Made by a program: the position numbers and the translations under genes. Of a stretch of DNA of 64,000 nucleotides, positions 7,486 through 16,864 are shown piece after piece. The DNA is from Isoptericola luteus. Its GTDB lineage: Bacteria > Actinomycetota > Actinomycetes > Actinomycetales > Cellulomonadaceae. A model generated the notes under the pieces. That model did not search any database. It saw only the letters and a program-made list of their open reading frames with translations, and was not told the origin of the DNA. The stretch spans positions 1 to 64,000 of the forward strand of contig NZ_JAIXCQ010000009.1 of assembly GCF_020297055.1 (NCBI RefSeq). The letters run 5' to 3'. The stretch's first letter is position 1. The number at the start of each line of letters is the position of its first letter.

Positions 7486-8354
7486 TGGACCCGACCGTGG
7501 GGACTGCTGTGGACGGGCACCGCGGGGACGGTGCGCCCGGTGCGGTGCGCCCGGACGGCGCCTCGGGGCTCCAGGTGCGCGACGCCGTCGTGCGGTATGG
7601 GGCGGGTCGCCGCCGGCCCGGCTTCGTCGCGGTGGACCGCGTGTCGCTCGACGTCGCCCCGGGCGAGATCGTCGCTCTCCTCGGGCCCAGCGGCTGCGGC
7701 AAGTCGTCGTTGCTGCGGGCGGTGGCCGGGCTCGAGCCGCTGGCCGCGGGCAGGGTGCTATTCGACGGCGAGGACGTCGCGGGCGTGCCCGTGCACCGCC
7801 GTGGGTTCGGCCTCCTGTTCCAGGACGGCCAGCTCTTCCCGCACCGCGACGTCGCGGGGAACGTCGGCTACGGGCTCGAGGCCGCCCGGGTGCCGCGCCC
7901 CGAGCGCGAGGCGCGGGTCGCCGCGCTGCTCGAGGACGTGGGGCTCGCCGGGTACGGCGGGCGTGCGGTCGCGACGCTCTCGGGCGGCGAGAGGCAGCGC
8001 GTGGCGCTCGCCCGGGCGCTCGCACCCCGGCCGGGGCTGCTGCTGCTCGACGAGCCGTTGTCGGCCCTCGACCGCCGCCTGCGCGAGCGGTTGGCCGTCG
8101 ACGTGCGCGAGGCGCTCCGGGCCTCCGGCACCACGGCCGTCTTCGTGACGCACGACCACGACGAGGCCTTCACCGTGGCCGACCGCGTCGCCGTCATGGA
8201 CGCGGGGCGGATCCTGCAGGTCGACGCGCCGGACGTGCTGCTGCGCAGCCCCGCGTCGCCTCGGGTGGCCGAGTTCCTGGGGCGGGCGCCGGAGCATCCC
8301 CCCGGGGGCTCGCGCGACGGGGCGTCACGCGCGTCCCTGGCCGTCGAGAGCTGA
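7485..8354 (+). CDS. thiQ: Thiamine ABC transporter ATP-binding protein
   Basis: A 289-residue ABC ATPase. Walker A GPSGCGKSS is at residues 67-75, Q-loop QDGQLFPH near 113, signature LSGGERQ at 165-171, Walker B LLLLDEP at 184-190 and the switch His in VTHDHDE near 223. The ATG overlaps the thiP stop (TGATG), so translation is coupled. It energises ThiP for thiamine uptake under TPP riboswitch control. The first 30 residues, before the nucleotide-binding fold, and the last 30 are low-complexity extensions. A related reading as an iron or spermidine importer ATPase is less likely because of the riboswitch. Confidence 0.92.
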   Translation: MDPTVGTAVDGHRGDGAPGAVRPDGASGLQVRDAVVRYGAGRRRPGFVAVDRVSLDVAPGEIVALLGPSGCGKSSLLRAVAGLEPLAAGRVLFDGEDVAGVPVHRRGFGLLFQDGQLFPHRDVAGNVGYGLEAARVPRPEREARVAALLEDVGLAGYGGRAVATLSGGERQRVALARALAPRPGLLLLDEPLSALDRRLRERLAVDVREALRASGTTAVFVTHDHDEAFTVADRVAVMDAGRILQVDAPDVLLRSPASPRVAEFLGRAPEHPPGGSRDGASRASLAVES

Positions 8355-8361
8355 GCCGGGG

Positions 8362-9069
8362 TCAGTCGGCCCCGGCGTCGTGCACCAGGAGCGCCACCTG
8401 TGTGCGGTTCTCCAGGCCCAGCTTGTCCAGGAGGCTGGAGACGTGGGCCTTGACCGTGGGCACGCTGAGGTAGAGGCGCGCGGCGATGTCCGCGTTGGAC
8501 GCGCCCCGGCCGAGCTCGACGGCGACGTCGCGCTCGCGCACGGTGAGGGTGCCGAGCGCGTCCCGCGCCCGCTGCCGCGCGCCGCCGGACCCTGCCACCG
8601 CGTCCATGAGCCGGCGCGCGACGTCGGGGGCGAGCACCGGCTCGCCGGCGGCTGCGGAGCGCACGGCGGCCACGATGCGCGCCGGCGGCATGTCCTTGAG
8701 CAGGTAGCCCGCGGCGCCGGCACGCAGGGCGCCGCCCACCTCCTCAGCGGTGTCGAACGTGGTGAGCACGACGACGGCCGGTGCGGACGGTCGGGCGCGG
8801 ACCTGCCGGGTCGCGGTGATCCCGTCGATCCCTGGCATGCGCAGGTCCATGAGCACCACGTCGACGGGGTGCGCGTCGAGGGCGGCGGGCACCTGGGCGC
8901 CGTCGGCCGCCTCCGCGACGATGCTGATGCCCTCCGCGCCGTCGAGCATGAGGCGCAGCCCGGCGCGCACGAGCGCATCGTCGTCCACCAGGACGACGCG
9001 TACGGGGGTCGGCCCAGTGCCGGCGTCCGCGGTGGCGCCGTTGCCGCCCGGCTCGGAAAGACTCTGCAT
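8362..9069 (-). CDS. NarL/FixJ family response regulator
   Basis: A 235-residue response regulator. After a 20-residue flexible N-terminus, the receiver domain carries the acidic pair in VLVDDD (near 28-31), the phospho-acceptor Asp75 in VVLMDLRMPG, and the Lys in YLLKDM. The C-terminal LuxR-type HTH reads LTVRERDV...ASNADIAARLYLSVPTVKAH. Its ATG overlaps the stop of the histidine kinase gene (ATGA), so it is the cognate partner. The NarL-type pair lies divergently from a small membrane protein gene that may be a target; no stimulus can be inferred. It is convergent with thiQ at a 7-bp distance. Confidence 0.93.
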   Translation of the reverse strand: MQSLSEPGGNGATADAGTGPTPVRVVLVDDDALVRAGLRLMLDGAEGISIVAEAADGAQVPAALDAHPVDVVLMDLRMPGIDGITATRQVRARPSAPAVVVLTTFDTAEEVGGALRAGAAGYLLKDMPPARIVAAVRSAAAGEPVLAPDVARRLMDAVAGSGGARQRARDALGTLTVRERDVAVELGRGASNADIAARLYLSVPTVKAHVSSLLDKLGLENRTQVALLVHDAGAD

Positions 9070-10328
9070 CAGTCCCAGGGTAGCCAGGCCTCCAGCGCGA
9101 ACCCGCCGGACGCACGGGGGCCCGTCTCGACGCGTCCGCCGAGCAGCGTCGCGCGCTCCCGCAGGCCCACGAGCCCCGTCCCCGTGCCGGGGCCGGGCGG
9201 GCGCGCGTCGACGTCGCGGGCGCCGTCGTCGGTGACACGCACGCGGACGTCCCGGTCCCCGACGTGGACGGCCACCCGGACAGCGGCACCCGGTGCGTGC
9301 TTCCGGGCGTTGGTCAGGCCCTCCTGCACGACACGGTAGACGGCGACCGCGACCTGCGGCGGGAGCATGTCGCGGCCCGCCTCGTGGGCCGCGTCGTCGG
9401 CGGCCGGCGTGAGCTCGTAGCGCACGTCCCCGCCCGCCGCGCGGGCCTCGTCGACGAGCGTGGCGACGTCGTCGAGCCGTGGCGCAGGCCCCAGGTCGTC
9501 GGGCGCGGTGCGCAGCAGGCGGATCACCTGGCGCAGGTCCTCCAGGGCGTCGCTCACGCCTGCCCGCACCCGGCCCGCGGCCACGGCGAGCAGGGCGGGG
9601 TCGGCGTCCGGACGGTACTCGAGCGCGCCCGCCGTCGACGCCAGCAGCGAGAGCCGGTGCGCGAGGGTGTCGTGCATCTCGCGGGCGATCCGGGTGCGTT
9701 CGGCCGTGCGGGCCTCGGCGAGCCGCCGCTCCTGGTCCGCCTCCGCCCGCCGGGCGCGGTCCCGCAGCGACCAGATCACCGCCGCGCGCTCCTGCCAGTA
9801 CGCGCCCCAGCCCAGCAGCGCGGCGTGCACCGCGACGTCGCACAGCAGCCACCAGCCGAGCGGCAGGCTCACCGGGCGCCACAAGGCCTGCACCCCGTGT
9901 CCGACGACGCCGGCTACCGCGACCAGCAGGGCGGTGGGGACCGGGCGCCAGCGGGCGACCTGCAGCGTGGCGGCCGTCGCGGCGGGCGTCGCAGCGGGGG
10001 AGAGGGCCGCCAGCACGGCCAGGACCAGGGCCGCCGGCACGGGACGACGCGTCCACAACAACGGGTAGGCGGCCACCGCCGCGACGGCGACCGCGACGTC
10101 GAGACCCACCGTCCTGGCGCCCTCGTCGGCCGACGCCGCGAGCGTCGTCGCGGCCGCCAGCGCGGTGAGCACCGCGATGAGCACGGTCGTGACCACGGCG
10201 ACGCGGGTCGGCAGCAGAGGCGGCGCGGTGCGCGGGTCCGCGGCCCGGTCGCGCAGCGCGCCGCGGGTCGCGAGGACGGGCTGCGCGGTGGGCGGCGGGC
10301 AGTCCGCGGGAGTGGCGGGGAAGGTCAT
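9069..10328 (-). CDS. Sensor histidine kinase (HisKA_3 type)
   Basis: A 419-residue kinase. The N-terminal half holds about five to six hydrophobic helices (roughly residues 42-175), a membrane sensor with only short loops, so it likely senses within or at the membrane. The dimerisation/phospho-acceptor helix is TRIAREMHDTLAHRLS with His219; the HATPase domain follows with VVQEGLTNARKHAP (N box), VTDDGARD and GTGLVGLRERATLLGG (G boxes). It is translationally coupled to the response regulator. The first 40 residues are proline-rich and disordered in appearance. Confidence 0.93.
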   Translation of the reverse strand: MTFPATPADCPPPTAQPVLATRGALRDRAADPRTAPPLLPTRVAVVTTVLIAVLTALAAATTLAASADEGARTVGLDVAVAVAAVAAYPLLWTRRPVPAALVLAVLAALSPAATPAATAATLQVARWRPVPTALLVAVAGVVGHGVQALWRPVSLPLGWWLLCDVAVHAALLGWGAYWQERAAVIWSLRDRARRAEADQERRLAEARTAERTRIAREMHDTLAHRLSLLASTAGALEYRPDADPALLAVAAGRVRAGVSDALEDLRQVIRLLRTAPDDLGPAPRLDDVATLVDEARAAGGDVRYELTPAADDAAHEAGRDMLPPQVAVAVYRVVQEGLTNARKHAPGAAVRVAVHVGDRDVRVRVTDDGARDVDARPPGPGTGTGLVGLRERATLLGGRVETGPRASGGFALEAWLPWD

Positions 10329-10492
10329 GCGCCGACGCTAGGACCTGCGGACGCGCGGCCGACACCGACCAAGGTCGGGGGTGCGCCCGCCGGACGACCA
10401 GGTGACGACCGACTCCGGGAGGGCGCGGCGCGGCACACCCGTGCGACACCGTCGTCCTGTCGGCACCGCGCCGGCAGAAGGAGGGACGAGAC

Positions 10493-10954
10493 ATGTGGAC
10501 GACAGAAGCTTCGAGCGCACCGCGGACGACTTCGGGCGCCGGGGCGCCCCGGACGGCGCGCCGCCGACGGTGGTCCGGCCCGCGCGCCGTCGTGCCGGCG
10601 GCGATGCTCACGGGAGCGCTCGTGTTCCTCGTCGGCACGCTCGCCGGCGTCGACCCGCAGGTGCGGGCCGGGACGGGCACCCTCGAGGTCACCATCTCGC
10701 TGGTCCTCGGCGCGAGCCTCACCGCGGCGCTCGCGGGCTGGGGCGTCCGGTCGCTCCTGGCCCGCGCCAGCAACGGTGGGCGGCGGACCTGGCTGACGCT
10801 GTGCGCCGCCGTCCTGCTCGTGTCGCTGCTCGGCCCGCTGGGCGCGGCGAACGGCGGCGCGATGCTGCTCCTGGCCCTGGAGCACCTGACCGTCGGCACG
10901 GTGATCGCGCTCGGCCTCGCCGGGACGCACACCTGGGTGCCGCGACGGCGGTGA
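10493..10954 (+). CDS. DUF6069-like four-helix membrane protein
   Basis: A 153-residue protein with four predicted membrane helices (around residues 32-52, 62-82, 97-117 and 122-143) after a basic, serine-rich N-terminus. The arrangement and the closing ALEHLTVGTVIALGL segment resemble small DUF6069 family proteins of actinobacteria; the function is unknown. It is transcribed divergently from the histidine kinase/response regulator operon with a 164-bp gap, so it may be regulated by that system (inference). The ATG follows a purine-rich GGAGGGACG ribosome site. Confidence 0.7.
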   Translation: MWTTEASSAPRTTSGAGAPRTARRRRWSGPRAVVPAAMLTGALVFLVGTLAGVDPQVRAGTGTLEVTISLVLGASLTAALAGWGVRSLLARASNGGRRTWLTLCAAVLLVSLLGPLGAANGGAMLLLALEHLTVGTVIALGLAGTHTWVPRRR

Positions 10955-11057
10955 CCCGCGATGAGTTTCGGGCGCCCCGCGGTCTACAGGGGGAGGCGCG
11001 GCCCACCGTGACGGGCCGCACATGCCCGACATGCCCGCACCGACCGGAGGACGCACC

Positions 11058-11672
11058 ATGGCGACGCTCGTCTCCACCCTGTTCATCTCGCTCGACGGCG
11101 TGACCGAGATCGACGAGACCTGGCACTTCCCGTACTTCGACGACCACATGGCGGCCGCCGTCGACGACGACTACCAGGGCACCGACGTGCTGCTGATCGG
11201 GCGCGTCACCTACGACAGCTTCGCCGGGGCGTGGCCCGGCCGTGAGCTGGCCGGCGAGGAGGACGCCGGCTTCGCGAAGCGGCTCGGGGACATGCGCAAG
11301 GTCGTCGTGACGCGCGGCACCCAGGAGCTGGGCTGGCGCGCCGTCGAGCGGCTCGACGGCGACCTCGTGCCCGCGGTGACCGCGCTGAAGGCGGAGCCCG
11401 GGCTGGGCAAGATCCTCGTGCCGGGCTCCGTCTCGGTGGTGCGCCAGCTGCTCGCGGCCGGGCTGCTCGACGAGCTGCGCCTGCTGGTGCACCCCGTCGC
11501 CGCCCGCCGTGGTGGGCGGCTCTTCGACGAGGGCGAGGCGGTCTACCCGCTGCGGCTGCTGCGGTCCGAGTCGTTCCCCACGGGCGTCGTGCGGCTGATC
11601 TACGCCCCGGGCGAGCTGCCGAACGACGCGGGGTACGACGACGTCAAGGGCCAGGTGCCGAGCGCGGACTGA
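11058..11672 (+). CDS. Dihydrofolate reductase family protein (RibD C-terminal fold)
   Basis: A 204-residue protein with the RibD-C/DHFR-like fold: STLFISLDGVTEID at the start, LLIGRVTYDSFAGAWPG near 40, an NADPH-site-like ILVPGSVSVVRQLLAAGLLDELRLLVHPV near 115-145, and GGRLFDEGE near 155. Such stand-alone proteins (YyaP/YwjB type) are putative NADPH-dependent reductases without an established substrate and are not expected to replace FolA. The ATG at 11058 is favoured over one at 11022 because GGAGG lies 7 bases upstream of it. The gene is convergent with pgi across a strong hairpin. Confidence 0.86.
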   Translation: MATLVSTLFISLDGVTEIDETWHFPYFDDHMAAAVDDDYQGTDVLLIGRVTYDSFAGAWPGRELAGEEDAGFAKRLGDMRKVVVTRGTQELGWRAVERLDGDLVPAVTALKAEPGLGKILVPGSVSVVRQLLAAGLLDELRLLVHPVAARRGGRLFDEGEAVYPLRLLRSESFPTGVVRLIYAPGELPNDAGYDDVKGQVPSAD

Positions 11673-11694
11673 CGACGGCGCCCGGCACCCTGTG

Positions 11695-11718
11695 CCCCGG
11701 GCGCTGCGGCGCCCGGGG
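11695..11718. terminator. Bidirectional hairpin terminator
   Basis: CCCCGGGCGC (11695-11704) and GCGCCCGGGG (11709-11718) form a perfect 10-bp stem with a four-base loop between the convergent DHFR-like gene and pgi. Confidence 0.7.
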
Positions 11719-11732
11719 GAAGGTGCCGACCG

Positions 11733-13442
<1,710 letters not shown>

Positions 13443-13568
13443 GGTCCACACGGTAATGAATCCCGGGAGTGCCCGCCGCGGGCGACCGTGACCGGTGGCA
13501 CGTTGCGGCTCCGGTGCCAGGACGACGATCAGCCGGGGTGCGGCCCGGCCCGACGGGGAGGGGCCCAC

Positions 13569-13743
13569 GGCCTGGTCAAGATCATCGACCCCACGGTGGT
13601 GAGCTGGCCCGTCGGCGCGAAGAAGCCTCGGACGCAGGGGGAGCCCGACAGCACCGAGGTTCCACGGGGTCAAGGCGACGCTGGTGAGCACCGACCTGAC
13701 CGAGGCCGAGCGCGCGACGCTGCTGGAGACCTTCGGTCAGTGA
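13569..13743 (+). pseudogene. Remnant of a DUF1269 membrane protein gene
   Basis: Two fragments typical of DUF1269 proteins lie next to each other in different frames: [20 protein letters not shown] (from 13572), matching the family's conserved segment before its membrane helices, and [20 protein letters not shown] with a stop at 13741-13743, matching the family's extreme C-terminus. The 80-90 residues normally between them, including the transmembrane part, are missing, and no start codon with a sensible N-terminus precedes them. This is a deletion-decayed gene filling the space between pgi and the next gene. The rest of 13443-13774 shows no coding sequence. Confidence 0.62.
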
Positions 13744-13774
13744 CCTGACCGGAGGTCGTGGCCGCCCCAGGCGG

Positions 13775-14062
13775 TCAGGCCGGGTGCCAGTGGTGGCCCC
13801 AGCGCCGGGTGAGCTGCCCGCCGAAGGTGTCGGCCAGCACCTCGACACGGTCCCGGACGGCGTCGGCGACCCCGTGCGCCTCGTCGTCGGAGGCCGCCGT
13901 GAACCGCACGGTGATGCGCGCGCGGCCCCGGACGACGCCCACGTCCCAGGCCTCGACGGTGACGAGCTCGCGGGCGGCGCCCGCCGCCGCGGGCAGCACG
14001 TCGGCGGGGTCGACACCGGGTTGCAGCAGGCCGACGGCAAGGCTCACGCGGTACGAGGGCAC
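13775..14062 (-). CDS. Small hypothetical protein
   Basis: A 95-residue protein, GTG start, beginning VPSYRVSLAVGLLQPGVDPADVLPAAA. It alternates strands and helices (VTVEAWDVGVVRGRARITVRFTAASDDEAH is strongly beta/ferredoxin-like) and ends GGHHWHP-like with three His and two Trp. The pattern of a small alpha-beta sandwich with conserved VRFTA.DDEA suggests a stand-alone ACT/ferredoxin-like fold, but I do not recognise a named family. It is divergent from cutC with a 28-bp gap, so the two promoters must overlap. Codon use is normal for the window, which supports a real gene. Confidence 0.65.
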   Translation of the reverse strand: MPSYRVSLAVGLLQPGVDPADVLPAAAGAARELVTVEAWDVGVVRGRARITVRFTAASDDEAHGVADAVRDRVEVLADTFGGQLTRRWGHHWHPA

Positions 14063-14090
14063 CCCAGGATCCTGCCCTAGACTCGCGCGG

Positions 14091-14858
14091 GTGAGTAACG
14101 ACAGGGCACCGCAGGTGAGACTGGAGATCGCCGTCCAGGACGTCGCGGGGGCCCGTGTCGCGGCCGCCGGCGGCGCCGACCGCCTCGAGCTGTGCGCCGC
14201 GCTCGCCGGCACCGGCGGGGTCACGCCGTCCGCGGGCACCGTCGCCGCCGTCGTCGAGGCGCTGCGCGGCACCGGGGTCACGGTGCACGTGCTGGTCCGC
14301 GCGCGGCCGGGCGGGTTCCACTTCACCGCGGACGAGCTGGACGTCCAGGTGCGCGACGTGCGCTCGGTGCTCGAGGCGGGCGCGCACGGCGTCGTCGTCG
14401 GTGCCCTCACGTCCGACGGGACGGTGGACGACGGCGCGCTCCGTGCCCTGGTCGACGCCGCCGACGGCGCCGAGGTGACGTTCCACCGCGCGCTCGACCA
14501 GCTGGCCGACCCGGTCGCGGCGCTGCCCGCGCTCGGTGCGGCCGGGGTGCGCCGGGTCCTGACGTCGGGCGGGGCCGCCCGTGCGGGCGAGGGCCTGGGC
14601 GTGCTGGCGGCGCTGGCGGAGCACGGCCACCGGGCCGGGGTCGAGATCATGGCCGGCGGCGGCGTCCGGGTCGACGACGTCCCGGCCCTCGTCGCGGCCG
14701 GCGTCGACGCCGTGCACCTGTCGGCCAAGCGCACGGTCGCCGCGGACGGCGGCCCCGGCGGCGGAGGTGCCGGGGGCTACGACGCTACCGACCCGGCCGC
14801 GGTGGCCGCGGCGCGGTCCGCCCTCGACGCCGCTCTCGAGTCCACCCTCGCCGGATGA
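14091..14858 (+). CDS. cutC: CutC family protein
   Basis: A 255-residue TIM-barrel protein of the CutC family, historically linked to copper tolerance though its biochemical role is unproven. Diagnostic segments: LEIAVQDVAGARVAAAGGADRLELC at the N-terminus, HVLVRARPGGFHFT near 66, VEVTFHRALDQ-like EVTFHRALDQLADP near 125, RVLTSGGAARAGEG near 150 and EIMAGGGVRVDDV near 185. GTG start immediately after CGCGCGG. Its stop overlaps the ATG of the DedA gene (ATGA), indicating translational coupling. Confidence 0.9.
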   Translation: MSNDRAPQVRLEIAVQDVAGARVAAAGGADRLELCAALAGTGGVTPSAGTVAAVVEALRGTGVTVHVLVRARPGGFHFTADELDVQVRDVRSVLEAGAHGVVVGALTSDGTVDDGALRALVDAADGAEVTFHRALDQLADPVAALPALGAAGVRRVLTSGGAARAGEGLGVLAALAEHGHRAGVEIMAGGGVRVDDVPALVAAGVDAVHLSAKRTVAADGGPGGGGAGGYDATDPAAVAAARSALDAALESTLAG

Positions 14859-15547
14859 CCGGCGCGCTGCGCGCGGCCGGCGAGGCCGCCGGGTCCGCCG
14901 AGTACGAGGGCTTCATCGGCTGGGTGCTCGGGCTCATGGTGACGCTCGGCGAGGTCGGGGTGGGCGCCGCGGTGCTCATCGAGACGTTCGTGCCCCCCAT
15001 CCCGTCCGAGGCCGTGCTCCCCGGGGCGGGGTTCCTCGCCTACGCGGGGCAGATGAACGCCTGGGTGGCGATCTTCATGGCCACGCTGGGCGCCGTCGTC
15101 GGCGCGTGGGTCTGGTGGTACCTCGGTCTGCTCCTGGGCCGCGACCGGACGCGGGCCATCGTCGACCGGATCCCCCTCATGGACGGGTCCGACTTCGACC
15201 GGGCGGAGGCCTTCTTCGCCCGCTGGGGCAAGATCGCGGTGCTCGGCGGCCGGTGCGTGCCGCTGGTGCGCAGCTTCATCTCCATCCCGGCCGGGATCGA
15301 ACGCATGCCGTTCTGGTCGTTCACGCTGTACACGGTGATCGGCTCCGGGGTGTGGAACTCGATCTGGATCGGTCTGGGCTACGCCTTCGGGCCCGCCATC
15401 GAGCCGGTGCTCGCGCGCTGGAGCGGCGTGCTGTCCGACGCCGTGCTGGTGGTCATCGGCCTGCTCGTGCTCTGGTTCCTGGTGGTGCGGCTGCGCGCGC
15501 GCTACGCCGGCGGCGCCCCGCCGCGGCACGGTCGCCGCTCCGGCTAG
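14855..15547 (+). CDS. DedA family membrane protein
   Basis: A 230-residue inner-membrane protein of the DedA/SNARE-associated (VTT) family, thought to move polyprenyl phosphate or phospholipids across the membrane. The signature VLIETFVPPIPSEAVLPGAGFLA is near residue 40, GRCVPLVRSFISIPAGIERMPFWSF near 130 with the essential Arg and Pro residues, and there are about five hydrophobic helices. It is co-translated with cutC. It converges with the LacI regulator gene at a distance of 6 bp. Confidence 0.92.
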   Translation: MTGALRAAGEAAGSAEYEGFIGWVLGLMVTLGEVGVGAAVLIETFVPPIPSEAVLPGAGFLAYAGQMNAWVAIFMATLGAVVGAWVWWYLGLLLGRDRTRAIVDRIPLMDGSDFDRAEAFFARWGKIAVLGGRCVPLVRSFISIPAGIERMPFWSFTLYTVIGSGVWNSIWIGLGYAFGPAIEPVLARWSGVLSDAVLVVIGLLVLWFLVVRLRARYAGGAPPRHGRRSG

Positions 15548-15553
15548 CCGCAG

Positions 15554-16657
15554 CTAGCCGCGGGTCGGCGTCGCCCGGGCCGGGTCGTGGGCCGAGGGCG
15601 CCGGCGCCCCCTGCGGCGGGGCGGTGGTGGACCGCACGACGAGCGACGTCGGCAGGCGCAGGTGCTGCTCGCGCGGGCCGCCGTCGAGCAGGTCGAGGAG
15701 CATCCGCACCGCCTCCGCGCCCATGCGGTGCAGGGGCTGCGCGACCGTCGTCAGGGGCGGCGTGGTGCTCCAGGACTCCGGGATGTTGTCGAACCCGACG
15801 ACGGACAGGTCCTCGGGGACGCGCAGGCCGAGCTCCGCGGCGATGTCCATGAGGTGGATCGCGGAGGCGTCGTTGGCAGCGAAGACGGCGGTGGGCCGCT
15901 CGACCCCGGCGGGCTGGAGCAGCTCGCGGGCGGGCTGGTCGGCCAGGTCGGGCCGATACCCGCCGACGCGGACGAGCGCCGGGTCCACCTCGATGCCGGC
16001 GGCCTCGAGGGCCTGCCGGTAGCCCAGCTCGCGCAGGCGGGCGGACTCGAGGTCGGCGCGTCCGCCCAGGTGGGCGATGCGGCGGTGCCCGAGCGACAGG
16101 AGGTGCTCGACGGCCTCGCGGGCACCGGTCGTGTTGTCGGAGTCGACGGTGGGCGTGCCCTCGGGGCCGGTGTGCGGGTCGACGGCGACGACGGGCACCG
16201 GGACGTCGGTGGACATCACCATCGTGGGCGTCACGACGATCGCCGCGTCCACGAGCGTCCCGGCGAGGCGCGACAGGGACCGTCGTTCCCACCCGGCGGC
16301 GACGCCGCCGTCGGTGTGGCCGGCGTAGGCCAGGAGCTCGTACCCGGTGCCCTGGACTGCGGCCGAGATCCCCTTGAGCAGCTCGGTGGAGTACGGCTCG
16401 AACTCGGCGACGAGCACGCCGATCACGTTGGTGCTTCCCCGGCGCAGGCTGCGGGCGACGAGCGAGGACTCGTACCCGAGGTCCTCGACGACGGCGAGCA
16501 CGCGCGTGGCCGTCGCGGCCGCGACGCCGTAGCGGTTGTTCACGACCTTGGACACCGTGGCGACGGAGACGCCGGCGACGCGCGCGACGTCGGAGATGGT
16601 CACGCGGGACGGGGGCACAGGTCGCCCTGCGGCGGGGGGCTGGGCGGCGGTGCTCAC
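15554..16657 (-). CDS. LacI family transcriptional repressor
   Basis: A 367-residue regulator. The HTH (residues about 19-41, VTISDVARVAGVSVATVSKVV) and hinge helix are followed by a periplasmic-binding-protein-like effector domain (VIGVLVAEFEPYSTELLKGI, VVAVDPHTG, HLLSLGHRRIAHLGG, PTAVFAANDASAIHLMDIA, LSVVGFDNIPESW). It is divergent from an ABC sugar importer plus GH3 and GH35 genes, and a palindromic operator lies between them. It most likely represses that cluster and is released by an oligosaccharide brought in by the importer (inference). Confidence 0.95.
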   Translation of the reverse strand: MSTAAQPPAAGRPVPPSRVTISDVARVAGVSVATVSKVVNNRYGVAAATATRVLAVVEDLGYESSLVARSLRRGSTNVIGVLVAEFEPYSTELLKGISAAVQGTGYELLAYAGHTDGGVAAGWERRSLSRLAGTLVDAAIVVTPTMVMSTDVPVPVVAVDPHTGPEGTPTVDSDNTTGAREAVEHLLSLGHRRIAHLGGRADLESARLRELGYRQALEAAGIEVDPALVRVGGYRPDLADQPARELLQPAGVERPTAVFAANDASAIHLMDIAAELGLRVPEDLSVVGFDNIPESWSTTPPLTTVAQPLHRMGAEAVRMLLDLLDGGPREQHLRLPTSLVVRSTTAPPQGAPAPSAHDPARATPTRG

Positions 16658-16749
16658 GAGTCGACAGTATGCGCTATCCCCGGCGTTCCGTCCGGGTGTG
16701 TCGCCGGCCTTTCGGGGCAGGAGCGCCCCACCGGCCGCCGTCGTGCCGA

Positions 16750-16769
16750 AATCGTTATCGAAAACGATT
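16750..16769. promoter_or_regulatory. LacI-type operator over the importer promoter
   Basis: AATCGTT (16750-16756) and AACGATT (16763-16769) are perfect 7-bp arms of a 20-bp near-palindrome centred on CG, the size of LacI-family operators. The right arm runs into TTGACG (16768-16773), a good -35, with a weak CAGTCT (16792-16797) as -10. Repressor binding would block the promoter of the sugar importer; use by the adjacent LacI protein is inferred. Confidence 0.7.
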
Positions 16770-16864
16770 GACGGTCACCGGTCCCGGCTGCCAGTCTCAT
16801 GCCAGCACGATGATGACCACCCGCGGCAGCTGCCGCTCCCGTCGACGAAGACAAGGGATCCACG

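Noticed and set aside
5479-8025. An 848-codon minus-strand frame opposite thiP and thiQ
   Set aside because: Composition is Arg/Pro/Ala-biased with no fold signature; thiP and thiQ are clearly real.
11022-11057. Earlier ATG for the DHFR-like protein
   Set aside because: The added residues are not family-like and GGAGG fits the ATG at 11058.
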